The notes under the pieces were generated by a model, which was not told the origin of the DNA, ran no database searches, and saw only the letters and a program-made list of their open reading frames with translations. A stretch of DNA of 64,000 nt from Malus domestica (taxonomy: Eukaryota > Streptophyta > Magnoliopsida > Rosales > Rosaceae), in assembly GCF_042453785.1 (NCBI RefSeq), contig NC_091676.1:2611501-2675500 (forward strand), in the 5' to 3' direction. Shown one piece after another: positions 12,278 to 25,045 of the stretch. Within the stretch, counting starts at the first letter, position 1; every line of letters starts with the position of its first letter. The translations under genes were made by a program, and so were the position numbers.

Positions 12278-12342
12278 TAGGGAAACTCAAAGATGGCCGG
12301 GAAGTTGCAGTCAAGTTCTTATATGAACACAATTACAAACGC
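12278..12342 (+). pseudogene. Remnant of an LRK10L1-type kinase, fused to F-box remnant
   Basis: The 65 bp encode the GKLKDGREVAVKFLYEHNYK region of an LRK10L1-type kinase. It is the same piece that starts the larger remnant after copy C (30709-31309), in the same place downstream of the LRK10L gene. The homology stops abruptly at 12342, where the end of the F-box/DUF295 remnant begins on the other strand. This looks like a deletion junction. Confidence 0.75.
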
Positions 12343-13119
12343 GGCGCCCAAATCATGTACCCTCTTCCATGCCATCCGGCTGAAATCCAGTTTATATGCT
12401 TTGAAATCATGTGTTTCAAGAACAGCATCAGGTTCGGGGCTATAAAACCTACAAACAAGTAGAAGCTCTCCACAAGATTGCACAAGATACTTCAACACAC
12501 CGTAATTTTCCTGCTCCTCGGACATTTTTACTTAATGGCTATCTGTTTTTATCTCATGATCATCCTCTGTTCTGATGGCAGCAAGAACATTAGTAACCTT
12601 AATCTTCGAAATGCTATAGTCACTGCTTAGAAGATAGAAACTTCCATCTGAGAAGACAGCATCCTCAAACGGCTCACCATCTAGCTTATGTTTAAGCCAT
12701 GATTGAGCTCCGCGGACCCAAAATGCAAGCTCCCGGTGTTGACTATGAACTCAAGGTTGTAACAATCGACTTCTTTCACTAGAATCAACCAATCTTGATA
12801 TGATCCCCAATCTTGATTATGTAATATGCTAAGACAAGTCCACAAGTCCTTACATGTCCGTCTCTGTGGCCAGAAGTCATGAGCCACGGGACGGGACACC
12901 ACGCCTTTGCCAACAAGAAAGTTCCTGTCCAATAGCGTTTCTCCAAGCTCTGCAAACATCATTAACAGAGATACAATCAATCAGAGGCTGTCGCTCAAAG
13001 ATAATCTCCAGTGTAGTGTGAGGCAGCTCTTCCCAATTCAAATTCCATGTATAACAGATGTGGATAGAAAGATTATACATTTTGTGAAGGCAAATAACTC
13101 CCTTGCTACCTTGTAACAT
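12343..13119 (-). pseudogene. F-box/DUF295 pseudogene, copy 1
   Basis: On the minus strand an F-box-like start (WEELPHTTLEIIFERQPLID, VNDVCRAWRNAI) is followed in other frames by DUF295 pieces: VAHDFWPQRRTCKDLW, GSYQDWLILVKEVDCYNLE, then YLVQSCGELLLVCRFYS and YKLDFSRMAWKRVHDLG. Compared with copy 2 at 24300-25045, two internal blocks are missing (about 120 bp after CTATGAAC near 12750 and about 40 bp near 12808), with frame changes. The C-terminal end is lost at the 12342/12343 junction. SKIP23-like F-box/DUF295 proteins are SCF substrate adaptors; this copy is broken. Confidence 0.75.
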
Positions 13120-13789
13120 GCCTCTTATCAGTTCAAAATCAAACTAGAAAAAACTTTCTAGATAATCTTTAAATCTTTACAGGTAAATCTCAAAAATTGG
13201 GATGCCATTGTTTTCACTACAGCAGCAGTAATTGTTCCTCGGAGTCTAACACTGCACGCGAACAAATAAAATGATTCCCGAACAAAAAAAAGCAGAGACA
13301 CAAACAATCAAAACCTGAATTGCAATAACAAATTGATTGCCTGGAGATAAAATCGTTAGGTCCCAACTCGAAGAGAATGCAAGCTTTTATATTTTATAAG
13401 AGATCTCTGCAAGAAGGATGCTGTATATTATCAACATTCTCAATTCCTTAGTTAAACCCATGAACACGAAGATGATATTTGACTCCGATTCCACAAGCAA
13501 ATAGCTAAAACAATCGAACCGCGTTCACACGTTGTTAACCAACAAAGAATCGTTCCAATGAGTTCAAAAAATTGCAAAGAAGGGCATGAATCCGTGATGA
13601 ATCACAGAAACAAGTGCTCTGATCAAAACCACTTTCAATAAAGTTGGAAGCTTTTTAAGTTTTAAGTGCATTTTACTTAATACCCAATTCTTGCATGCAA
13701 CAGTCAAAAGCTTTATTAACTCCCTAATCAGTTCCTAACCCACCAAATCATCCCAGATTTTACAATCACAAAATTTCTTATTCCTTAAG
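13120..13789. other. Intergenic, nothing recognised
   Basis: AT-rich sequence with no supported gene. It continues the copy-A duplication block beyond the F-box remnant, but copy 2 is interrupted at 25046, so no paralogous comparison is possible in this window. Confidence 0.4.
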
Positions 13790-14198
13790 AGAGTAAATTG
13801 TAGCAATGATCTTTTAACTTTAATCAAATTAGAGCAATGGTCCATCAACTAAAAATCCATTATCATTTGTCCCTCAACTTATCGAAATGTGTAGCTATAG
13901 TCATTTTCATCAATTTCGTCAAAATTTTATCAAAATAAGTTATGTTGGAATAACCATTTATATAATTAGGGTCCCTCAACTCATCAAAGTGTGTAATTAT
14001 GGTCATTTTCGTCAACTACGTCAAATTTTTTGTCAAAACGAGTTATGTTGGAAGGACCATTGCTACAATTGGGTTAAAGTTAAGGGACCATTTTTCCAGT
14101 TGAATTAAAGTTGAGGGACCAATGGTAATGAATTTTTAGTTGAGGGATCATTGCTCCAATTGAGTTAAAGTTAAGGGACTATAGCTACAATTTACTCT
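13790..14198. mobile_element. MITE-like element with inverted ends
   Basis: The ends are inverted repeats: AGAGTAAATTGTAGC at the left and GCTACAATTTACTCT at the right, with further matching inward (ACTTTAAT versus the AAAGTTAAGGGA arm). The middle holds two tandem versions of a unit containing TCATTTTCRTCAA...GTTATGTTGGAA. No protein is encoded. I could not find an unambiguous target-site duplication, so the superfamily is left open. Confidence 0.65.
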
Positions 14199-14478
14199 AA
14201 AACTTAACCAAAAACAAAAAAAGGAAAAAAGTCTCTGGAATATACCGGTTCGTCTCCTTTTTAACCGAAACGGTGCGCATGAAGGTTTTAATTCCTCGTT
14301 TTGTTAAAAATATTGTCTGGGTTGGGTAAACTCAATATGGGCCTCTAAAACGGGTCATGTAGCGGTCCAGTTTAGCCCATTTACTTTGTAAATTTTTTGT
14401 TAGGGATGAGTAGCTCAGCTTACTTTCTGAACAACGAAAAAGCCCAATGTACTTTATTTATTTATAGTAAAATAGAAA

Positions 14479-14860
14479 TGTTATAAATATGTAAAAGTTA
14501 AAGGGATAACCTTTTAGATAGGTGCGAAGCAGATGTAAAATATCACACTAAAACTATAGCTCAAGTGAATGACAAATAAAAGATGGAGGAATGAATGATA
14601 TTATTGATCCCTTTGTTTTGATTTGTATTCTCTGTATCTTATCTCTGTATATACATCGATGGCAGTAGGAATGCTCTATTTATAGAGTGAATCCATACAC
14701 AAATTCTTAAAGTTTGAAATTTACAACATTTTGTTTCCAAACTCTTCATCATATTTGTGTAGGTATTGACAAAGAACTTATGTGGGCATTCATCAGATAG
14801 CCGATGGTTTCATCAGTTAATGTTTTCAACTGCCAATATTGACTGCCAATGGTTTCAACA
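14479..14860 (-). repeat. LTR (3' LTR of the copia fossil)
   Basis: 382 bp, TG...CA, matching 20623-20979. Differs from its partner by scattered substitutions and two short length differences. The internal side is followed by the purine tract and then a duplicated block containing GCCTCGTTAAAACC at about 14895 and 15003. Confidence 0.92.
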
Positions 14861-17800
14861 CTCCCCCTTAGATGCCCACATATCAACATTAGTTGCCTCG
14901 TTAAAACCTTGCTTGGAAAAACCCAGTGGGAAAAAACCATAGCGAAGGAAAAAGAGTACAACTTTACCTGGATTGTTGATATAGTGTTAAGTATGCTTAT
15001 GTTGCCTCGTTAAAACCTTAATAGGAAAAACCCAGTAGGAAAAATCTTAATCGAAGGAAAAAGAGTACAACAAGCATGTATCATGGATGCTCCCCCTGAG
15101 ATGTATCTCCCATTAATTCCGCATTCTTCAAATTTAGCTGTTTGGTAAGTCGACGTAATCCGATACTTTGCACTAACTTTTGAAACGTGCATTTTGGTAG
15201 AGACTTGGTGAACAAGTCTGCCAGATTTTCATTAGAACGGATTTGTCTGACTTCAATAACTTTAGCCTTCTTAAGCTTATGTGCACTGAAAAACTTTGGA
15301 GATATGTTTTTAGTCTTATTGCCCTTGATGAATCTTTCCTTCATTTGGGCAACATAGGTTGCATTATCTTCATGAATGACAGTTGGATTGTCTATCTTCG
15401 AAGTCAAACCACATGAATTCCGAATATGATAGATTATTGATCTTAACCAAGAACATTCACGACTTGCTTCATGTAAAACAAGTATTTCTGAATGATTTGA
15501 AGATGTAGCAACTAATGTTTGCTTTGTTGAACACCATGAGATTGATGTATCTCCATTCTTGAACACATATCCAGTTTGTGAGTAGGCTTTATGCGGATCA
15601 GAGAGGAAACCAGCATCTGTATATCCGACAAGGACCTGGTCATTTGTGGAGTTCTTTGAGTAGAAGAGACTCATATATGTTGTCCCACGAAGGTATCGCA
15701 ATACATCTTTGACACCCTTCCAATGACGAATTGTTGGAGCAGAGCTATACCTGGCTAACAAGTTGATTGAAAAAACTATATCTGGTATAATACATTGTGC
15801 TAAATACAACAAAGCACCTACTGCACTCAAATATGATACTTCTGGACCAAGGACCATTTCATCATCTTCTTTTGGACGGAATGGATCTGTCTTAATGTCC
15901 AGAGAACGAACGACAATTGGCGTGCTGAGTGGATAAGCCTTGTCCATACTCGCTTCTGGATTTTTTCAATGTAAACTGATTGGTGGACTAAAATTCCGCT
16001 AGCACAATGCTCGATCTGCAGGCCAAGACAAAATTTCGTTTTTCCAAGGTCTTTCATTTCAAATTTGCTTTTCAGATATTCAGTAGTTTTATGTAACTTT
16101 TCAGGAGTTCCAACTAGGTTCATATCATTGACATATACTGCCACTATAGCAAATCCAGAGTTGGATTTCTTAATGAACACACAAGGGCAAATGACATTGT
16201 TGATATACCCTTTTTAATCAAATACTCACTGAGACGATTATACCACATTCGTCCAGATTGTTTTAGCCCATACAATGGTCGTCTTAATTTGATCGAGAGC
16301 ATACCTCGTGGTTTGTTAGCTGTTTCAGGCGACTTGAGTACTTCTGGGACTTTCATATATATGTCAGTATCTAATTCTCCATACAGATACGCAGTGATAA
16401 CACTATAAGTCGCATGTCAAGCTTTTCTGAAACCACTAAACTTATTAAGTAACGGAACGTAATTGCATTCATTACAGGAGAGTATGTCTCCTCATAATCA
16501 ATTCCAGGTCTTTGTGAAAATCCTTGTGCAACGAGTCGTGCTTTATATCTTGCAATCTCATTTTTCTCATTGCGTTTCCATGTGAATACCTATTTGTAAC
16601 CCACAGGATTTACACCAGACGGGGTTTGGACTACTGATCCAAAAACACTTCATCTTTCCAAGGAATTTAATTCTGCCTGGATTGCATCTTTCCACTTAGG
16701 CCAATCTTGTCTCTGTTTGCACTCATCAACAGAGTGGAGCTCAACATTATCATTTAATATGATTTTAGTGGCTACTGCGAATGCAAACATATCGTCAATG
16801 ATTATTTCATTCTGATCCCACAATTCAATAGTACGTGCATAATTTATGGAGATTTCATTGCTTTCATGTACTTCTGTCTCTTCAGGGACATGTGTTTCAT
16901 CAAGGACATTTTCTTCTTCTAGAAGTCCAGAATCATGAATTGTAGATTTGTCATTCATTCCCTCTTCCTGAATGATTTCATTTGGATTCAGTTGTGTCAT
17001 TGTCTTTCTCTTTTGAGGGGCTGAATCTTTTGAACCTGGTGGTCTACTACGCTTCAGGCGTGCACCAGATGAATCATTCGCTGCCACTTTATTTTGTCCA
17101 ACAAGGACATCAATTCTGGCAGGTGCATTTGCAGCTGGTATATGTGATTTTGTCACTTTCATAGCATCATTAAATGCATCTGGCATTTGATTGGCAATGC
17201 TTTGAAGATGAACGATCCTTTTTACTTCATTTTCATATTGAATGCTTCGAGGATCAAAATGAGACAAGGTGGGAACGACCCATGTCAGTTATTTCCGTTC
17301 TTTTGGAACAATTTTTTCTCCCCCTAACGATGGGAAGAATGTCTTATCAAAATGATAATCAGCAAAACGAGCTGTAAACATATCACCTGTCAAGGGTTCC
17401 AAATATCTAATGATAGATGGTGAATCAAAACCCACATAAATTCCCAGTCTACGCTGAGGTCCCATTTTAGTGCGTTGCGGGGGTGCAATAGGCACATAAA
17501 CAGTATAACCAAAAACTCGTAAATGTGAAATGTTTGGCTGATATCCAAACATGAGTTGTATTGAGGAGTATTGGTGGTTGGTTATAGGTCTCAATCGAAC
17601 CAATGATGTAGCATGTAGGATGGCATGTCCACATGTAGAAACTGGCAATTTGGTTTTCATAAGCAGAATGCGAGCTATTAATTGAAGTCGCTTGATCAAT
17701 GCTTCTGCTAAACCATTTTAAGTATGGACATGAGGAACATAGTGTTCAACATTAATGCCTAATATCATGCAGTAATCATCAAAAGTTTGAGACGTAAATT

Positions 17801-20099
17801 CACCAGCATTATCAAGTCGGATTGACTTAATGGGATAATCTGGGAACTGTGCTCGTAATTTAGTTATCTGAGCAAGAAGTCTCACAAAAGCTACATTCTG
17901 AGTAGACAAGAGACAAACATGTGACCATCTGGTAGATGCATCAACCAAAACCATAAAATATCGAAATGGTCCACAAGATCGTTGAATAGGTCCACAAATA
18001 TCCCCTTGAATTCTTTGCAAAAATGATGGGGATTCAACATCAACCTTTAGTTGTGATGGTCTAATTGATGGTCTAATTACCAACTTCCTTTGAGAACAAG
18101 CCTTGCAAGGGTTATTATTTGAGATAGCAATGTCTCTGCTCAATAATGGATGTCCATTAGAGTTGGTAATGATCATACGCATCATGGTGGATCCTGGATG
18201 ACCCAGACGGTCATGCCAAAACATGTAAACTTTTGAATCAATGAACTTCTGGTTCATGACAGTATGTGATTCAACTGTCTTTATGTATGTATAATACAAT
18301 CCACTTGACAAACTACGCAACTTCTCCAATATATGCTTCTAGGTATCATTGGAGGTAATGCATAGATACTCCACATTTTCTGCACTTTTCGTTTCCATGT
18401 GGTATCCATTTAAACGTATGTCTTTGAAACTCAACAAGTTTCGAGTAGATCGAGTGGCGTACATCACATTTTGTATGGATAATATTGTTCCATTTTGTAA
18501 CATAATCTGGGCTTTCCCTGAGCCTTCAATCACATCTAATTGGCCTGATATTGTTGTTACCTTTACTTTTGTAAACATCAAGTTTGAGAAATACTTTCAA
18601 TCTCGAAGTATTGTATGCGTTGTTGCGCAGTCTGCAAGACAGATATCTCCGCCATTTCTCATGTTTTGAGAATGATCATAGATTTTATCCATGCTCTCTG
18701 AGTAAGGGAATCAGAGTTAAAAGCAAGTTATAACAAGAAATTTACATACTACTTTTATTGAATCTGAAATGCTAGTTTTACACAACAAGTTCAGCATAAT
18801 AAAAGTACATCAAACATAAACGATTTAGTCAGACCGGTATACTTCATTCTCCCTTTCCATAATGAAGTTTGAAACATCTAGGTGGGTTGTGTCCAATTGC
18901 CCTGATAAATCAAATACTGGATCAGGTATATCTATTGGTTTAGCTTGGTCGAGAAAATTGGTCTCGACACCCTTCACCTTGAAGGAGGCTTGATACAGCT
19001 CCACCAGATGTTTTGGGGTACGACAAGTGCGCGCCCAATGCCCATTGCCACCACACCTATGGCAGGCTCCTTCAGAGTTCCTAGGAGCATTGTTCATGTG
19101 AGCTTTACCTTTGTGGCGATTCACATTTTTAAAGCTCGGGCCTGAATTATGCCTCGGAACCTGGTTGTGAAACTGACCACCATGGTTCTTGCCTTTCCTA
19201 TTCTATCGACCTCGCTTGTGGCCACGTCCTCGTTTATGATTATTGCCACCAGAGGATGTGGCGTTCACTTCGATGGAAGCATTATTCACTTCTGGGAATG
19301 GTGCAGATCTAGTAGGTCGAGAATTATGGTTTTTCATTATGAGCTTATTGTTTTGTTCAACTACCAGGAGCACAGATATCAGCTGGTTGTATTCAGTGTA
19401 GCCTCGTGCTCTATACTGCTGCTGCATGAGCACGTTAGAGACATGAAATGTGTTGAAAGTCTTTTCCAGCAATATTTCCTCAATAATAGTATCCTCACAG
19501 AGCTTCATCTGAGATGTAATTTTGAACAACGTAGAATTGTACTCAGCCACTGACTTGAAATCCTGGATCCTTAGGTAAGTCCATTCATAGCGAGCTCTTG
19601 GAAGAATCATCGTTGTCTGGTGATTGTATCTGCTTCTCAAAGCCTGCCAGAGAGGTAACAGATCTTCAACCGTTAAGTACTCACTCTTTAGTGCCTCATC
19701 AAGATGGCGACGAATAAAAATCATAGCCTTCGCCCGTTCTTGAGAGAATGAGTTGTTCTCTTCCCTGATGGTATCTCCAGGATTCCCTGCTTCCAGATGG
19801 ATCTTGGTATCCAGTACCCATGTAAGGTAATTCTTCCCGGTAATGTCCAGGACAACATATTCAAGCTTTGCCAAGTTCGCCATTTTCTTTTCTGAAAGAA
19901 AAATGAGATGTGTAAGAACTTGCAACAATATGTATTCCTGGAGAAATATAGTGTTAGAACTTCTGATTCTTACAATTTTTTTTTTCATTTTGATCTTCAG
20001 GCCAAAATGATAAGCACTCGAAACTTATGGCTCAAGATTTTCAGGGTGAATGAGGAGGGTGATTGTATCGCACCATTCTCATTGAAATAATGTAACATA

Positions 20100-20400
20100 G
20101 AATGGACGATTATTCCACATCACTCAAGTAGCAGGAAAAATTTAAATACGCATAGCAGTGTGGGTGATTATATCGTACCATCTAAAATTGCAATGAAATT
20201 AAACTGCAGGTAAATTAAATATGCAGGGCAGGGCAGGGCGGGCGATTATACCGCTCCACCTAAAATTTGCAGTAAAATAAAATTTATAATTCAAGATAGG
20301 CGATGATACCGCACCATCTTGGATTGCAGTAAGATGAAATTTGCAGTTCAAGATGTGCGATTGTACCGCACCATTTTGGATTGCAGTAAAAATAAATACT
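20100..20400. repeat. Degenerate tandem repeat in the leader of the copia fossil
   Basis: About five units of roughly 60 bp, each with a GGYGATTRTAYCGCACCAT-like core followed by TTGCAGTAAAAT. Cores lie near 20058, 20163, 20228, 20298 and 20356. They lie between the right LTR/primer site and the gag start, in what would be the untranslated leader. Confidence 0.75.
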
Positions 20401-20622
20401 GGGTTAGTAATCAATATCTATACCAAACAAAAAATCAAAGATGTATGTAACTGTTCGTTGGAGAACTAGAAGCAGGCATGGAGCAAACAGTTCGTCGTGA
20501 GGGTATACCACGCAATTGAGGCAGAGGAAAAAGATGAAGAGTAAAAACCTTAGAGGAAACATTTTTTCTTTCGGCGAAGAGGAATGAGAAATAGTTATAT
20601 TTAGAGACTCGTGCTGATAACG

Positions 20623-20979
20623 TGTTATAAATATGTAAAAGTTAGAGGGATAACCTTTTAGATAGGTGCAAGGCAGATGTAAAATATCACACTAAAACTA
20701 AAGCTCAAGTGAATGACAAATAAAAGATGGAGGAATGAATGATATTATTGATCATTTTGTTCTGATCTGTATTCTTTGTATCTTCTCTCTGTATATACAT
20801 CGATGTCAGTAGGAGTGCTATAGAGCGAATCCATATGACAAATTCTTAAAGTTTGAAATTTACAACATTTTGTTTCCAAAGTCTTCATCATATTTGTGTA
20901 GGTATTGACAAAGAACTTATGTGGGCATTCATCAGCTAATGTTTTCAACTACCAATATTGACTGCCAATGGTTTCAACA
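20623..20979 (-). repeat. LTR (5' LTR of the copia fossil)
   Basis: 357 bp, TG...CA, partner of 14479-14860. It ends 620 bp upstream of the ATG of LRK10L copy B, with the target duplication AGAAA immediately after it. Confidence 0.92.
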
Positions 20980-21599
20980 AGAAAAAGATTTTAAGAAGAA
21001 ATTTAAATAGAGCCATACCCTCTACATATTTATTTTTACTTTTCACACGAACCCATTTAAACCGGTGGAGAAAATGGCAGTCACAAACGACCAAATTTGT
21101 CATGACGTTTTACTAAATTAAATTCCAACGTTAGTACTGTTACTAGGAGATGCTTTTCAGGCTTTCAGCTTTGAAGCTGTTCAGTGATCAGGCAAATAAG
21201 TAGACCCACAAGCAAGACGGAACGGAACATGTTCCACTACGCGACGAGTGAACACTGAACACTCAACTCAATCCTTTCCGTAATCAGTGGGGTTCGGAGC
21301 AGTTGCAAGGATTTTTTAATGTTATCTTTTAAGAGTCAAGGGGTCAAAGTCTTTCTGGTGCTTGTCAGTGGGGAAGTTGAGAAGTCTTCCGGTCTCCAGT
21401 CAAGCAACGTGTACATGGATAGTTCCCACAAGTCTTCCAGTCTCCCAAATTCCAAGTGAACAGGGGTGTTACTATATTGCAAACAAAGAATTCTCAACCT
21501 CTACAAGTTATCACTCTTGTTCTGAATTAGAGGAGTAGATCTTCTTATTCTTCTTCCTTTGCGGCGCTTTCTTCTTGTTGATCAGTTGGGAATTCTCGG

Positions 21600-23756
21600 A
21601 TGGCTCCGGTGGCTTTGTTTATTCTCTCCGTTCTTGCTCACCTTGTGGTTCTGCACTCTGCTGAAGCCAAACATTGTCCAGTCCAATTCTGCAGCTCAGC
21701 AGGCAACATCAGCTTCCCCTTCAAAAGCACGGGAGATCCTCCTGAATGCGGATTGTTCACAGTCGATTGTTCAGACCCCGAACGGCCAAGAATCCAATTG
21801 AAAGGGGGAGGATACTGGCATGAATTCCAAGGCTCTTTAGCGTCCACTTCGATTTTTATCAAAGACAGAGACCTTGCCGGCCGCTTAGAAAAGGATCACT
21901 GCAACGACGGAGCTTTCGACGAATTGAGTCTTCCCAGCGCTTCTCCTATCCCTGGAGTATCATTATCCACACTCAACCTTACCCTTATCAAATGCAACAT
22001 CTTGGACAAAAATTCTTCTCCACAACCTAAGGATGGCTGCGGAAATGCTTACCATACTTACTATATCAATTCATCTAACAATAATTTACCTAACCCTCTG
22101 CCACCAAGGTGTGAAACCATTCAGGTCCCCATGCGTCCGTCTCAACCCAACATGTCCTCTTCATTGACAGCTGAGTTTTACCTCCACGTGTCAGCACCAG
22201 AATGTTTTCAATGTACTGAAAGCAAAGGTGAATGCCTGGTTCTAGAGGGAAAATTTAAATGCGCCAAAGGTATACACATTTACATGACCTTTCTTTCCTT
22301 CTCTGACGTGCGATAATCCGATTCCTTTATTTATGCCACTTCTATTTTCTGTGATTTAGCTAACAGCAGTTTTCTTTGCAATTCATGTTGCAGGAGATAA
22401 GCAGTTGAATTTGAAGCTAGGAGTAGGTAAGATTGTTATCTCCGCATTTAAATATCTAATTGGTATGCATACTCATCTAGGACAAGTGCTAGAACCAAAG
22501 GATGGAAATCAATCATTCCCCAATCCCTCTGGATTACTTTTCTAAGAATCACGGAATGAGCAAGCGTTTGAACACATTGGCAAAGTCCATTAATTGCTCT
22601 GCATAACATACCTTCAATCAAATTTAACTCTCCCTTAACAGTTGGTGCAGCATCTGTTATCATCGTTCTAGTTGTTGTCTGCTGTTTCTTTTGGAAGAAG
22701 CGTATCCAAAAACATCAAATTGTTGAGGCCTTTCTAAGGAGCTATGGGCCGCTTCAAGTTCAAAGGCACAGCTATTCAGAGGTCAAGAAAATGACCGACT
22801 CCTTCAAAGAAAAATTAGGACAAGGAGGCTATGGTGCTGTTTACAAAGGAAAATTAAAGGACGGCCGTCTTGTAGCAGTGAAGGTCTTGACCCAACTAAA
22901 AGGAGATGGAGAAGAATTTATGAATGAAGTGGCAACCATTAGTCGAACTTCCCATGTCAACATCGTCTCCTTGTTGGGCTACTGTTTTGAGGGTTCGAAG
23001 AGGGCTCTAATCTATGAATTCATGCCTAATGGATCGCTCGAGAAGTTCATATTTGATGCAAGTACTCCCAAGAATGATCATCATCACTTGGGATGGGAAA
23101 CTCTGGATCAAATTTCACTTGGTATTGCTCGAGGATTGGAGTACTTGCATCGTGGTTGCAACACACGAATTTTGCATTTCGACATCAAGCCTCACAACAT
23201 TCTTCTCAATGAAAAGTACACTCCAAAAATCTCGGATTTTGGCCTTGCCAAAATATGCAACAGGAACGAGAGCATTGTGTCGATGTTGGGAGCTAGAGGT
23301 ACACCAGGTTACATTGCTCCAGAAGTATTTTCTAGAAACTTTGGGAAGGTCTCGCACAAGTCTGATGTGTACAGCTACGGAATGATGCTTTCGAAGATGG
23401 TTGGAGGAACAAGGAACATCGACACTGAAGCTGAAAATACAAGTGAAATATATTTTCCGCATTGGATTTACCAGCGTCTTGAACGGGACGAAGAGCTTGG
23501 TCTGCAGAGTGTTACAAACGAGGAAGACAAAGTAAGAGCGAGGAAGATGATCATAGTGAGCTTGTGGTGTATACAAACTGATCCTTCAAATCGGCCATCG
23601 ATGAAGGAAGTGATAGATATGTTGGAAGGGAGTGTTGATTCGTTGCATATACCACCCAAGCCTTACTTGTCTTCTCTTCCAAAATCCCCGGCAGATTCGT
23701 CTTCTCCTCCAAAATCCCCGGCAGATTCTTCTACTACATTGGTATCAATGCAGTAG
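21600..23756 (+). CDS. LRK10L-type receptor-like kinase, copy B
   Basis: Exons 21600-22269, 22394-22426 and 22642-23756 give 605 residues. Same architecture as copy A: signal peptide (MAPVALFILSVLAHLVVL), GUB_WAK_bind ectodomain (NISFPF, PPECGLFTVDC), WAK-associated Cys end (CFQCTESKGECLV), membrane segment, then a non-RD kinase ([28 protein letters not shown]). Intron 1 is only 124 bp because it lacks both the transposons of copies A and C and some of the flanking intron. The ectodomain is shorter near the N-terminus (a gap of 7 residues after the signal peptide) and the tail carries an extra SSPPKSPAD-type repeat. Kinase-domain differences from copy A are few. A copia LTR lies upstream. Confidence 0.9.
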
Positions 23757-24299
23757 AAACCCTGTATTTTACTTGAACGAATCTATGCTTTCTGAGGCAA
23801 TCTAAATAATGAAGTATGCATTTCATTTTTGTTTTGTTTTTTCTATATATGAACGAATCAACACAGTAGGAGTGTCACTCCTACTACCCCTCCGGCAATC
23901 ATATATATATATATTCAACACAAAATGTGTGAAACATTTGCATTTCTGGCTCAGGCCAGTGGACCAGGATAGTGTGCCCGCTTCATGCATCTTGTGAAGC
24001 CACGTGATTCTATTCTAACAAACAGTGAAGAGAATTGAAGCTGTGTTGAATTTCAGAGTTTTTGCAGCACCTTTGAAAATGAGTGGATAGGCCATAGGCG
24101 GTACCCCATTACTTGAAAAATAACTCTATGGTGATGCTGGATGAATTTCCAAGCGACAAGCATATTGCATATGATCAACTTAAGCAAAATTATCGATGCA
24201 CGCTGCCAATATGATTAAAATAAAATTCCGATTTTAGACCTTAGTTCTTGAAATGAACAAAAAATGTGACGTAACAGAATATGTCTGATTCAAAAGTGA
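23757..24299. other. 3' flank of LRK10L copy B
   Basis: The first part matches the 3' flanks of copies A and C (GTATTTTACTTGAAC, then ATTTCATTTTTG). Homology to them ends near 23920. No gene recognised in the rest, and the LRK10L1-type remnant found after copies A and C is absent here. Confidence 0.5.
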
Positions 24300-25045
24300 T
24301 TAGTTGAATCCTAGAAATAGTATTTGATCGCCCAAATCATGTACCCTCTTCCATGCCATCCGGCCGAAATCCAGTTTATATGCTTTGAAATCATGTGTTT
24401 CAAGAACAGCATCAGGTTCGGGGCTATAAAACCTACAAACAAGTAGAAGCTCTCCACAAGGTTCCACAAGATACTTCAACACACCATAATTTTCCTGCTC
24501 CTCGGACATTTTTACTTAATGGCTATCTGTTTTTATCTCATGGTCATCCTCTGTTCTGTTGGCAGCAAGCACATTAGTAAGTTAGTAACCTTAATCTTCG
24601 AAATGCTATAGTCACTGCTTAGAAGATAGAAACTTCCATCTGAGAAGACAGCGTCCTCAAACGGCTCACCATCTAGCTTATGTTTAAGCCATGATTGAGC
24701 TCCGCGGACCCAAAATGCAAGCTCCCGATGTTGACTACGAACAAGCATGCAAACAAAGTTTTCGACAGAAGGAAGCGCTGAGAGAACCATCTTGTGATAA
24801 AAATTCCATGTTTTGGGAAGATCAGTTTTCTTCCTAGAGAATGGATTCAACAAGCGAATCTCAAGGTTGTAACAATCGACTTCTGTCACTAGAATCAACC
24901 AATCTTGATATGATCCCCAACAGTATCTTCCAATAACCTGAGGAAGCACTATCTCCCAATCTTGATTCTGTAATATGCTAAGACAAGTGCACAAGTCCTT
25001 ACATGTCAGTCTCTGTGGCCAGAAGTCATGAGCCACAGGACACCA
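24300..25045 (-). pseudogene. F-box/DUF295 pseudogene, copy 2
   Basis: Minus strand. Two frames hold VAHDFWPQRLTCKDL, GSYQDWLILVTEVDCYNLE, IRLLNPFSRKKTDLP, AFWVRGAQSWLKHKLD, FSDGSFYLLSSDYSISKIKV and then YLVEPCGELLLVCRFYS ... WKRVHDLGDQILFLGFN. This is the F-box-associated DUF295 region, fuller than copy 1. The F-box N-terminus is cut off at 25045 by a repeat insertion. The frame breaks near 24530, and the C-terminus ends early after LFLGFN, before the usual ending. Confidence 0.75.

Larger units (their letters stand above)
14479..20979 (-). mobile_element. Full-length Ty1/copia LTR retrotransposon (fossil)
   Basis: Two LTRs at 14479-14860 and 20623-20979 start TG and end CA. They are flanked by a 5-bp target duplication AGAAA at 14474-14478 and 20980-20984. 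The element reads on the minus strand. Next to the right LTR a TTATCAGCACGAG primer-site-like sequence is seen. Next to the left LTR there is a purine-rich tract (AAGGGGGAG). In order the parts are gag (19203-19988), a zinc knuckle (CHRCGGNGHWARTC, about 19040), protease region, integrase (17.7-18.3 kb), reverse transcriptase (about 15.8-16.4 kb) and RNase H (15.1-15.9 kb); this order defines copia. The coding part is broken in several places. By eye the LTRs differ by roughly 15-18 substitutions plus two larger gaps, suggesting insertion on the order of one to two million years ago under usual plant rates. Confidence 0.93.
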
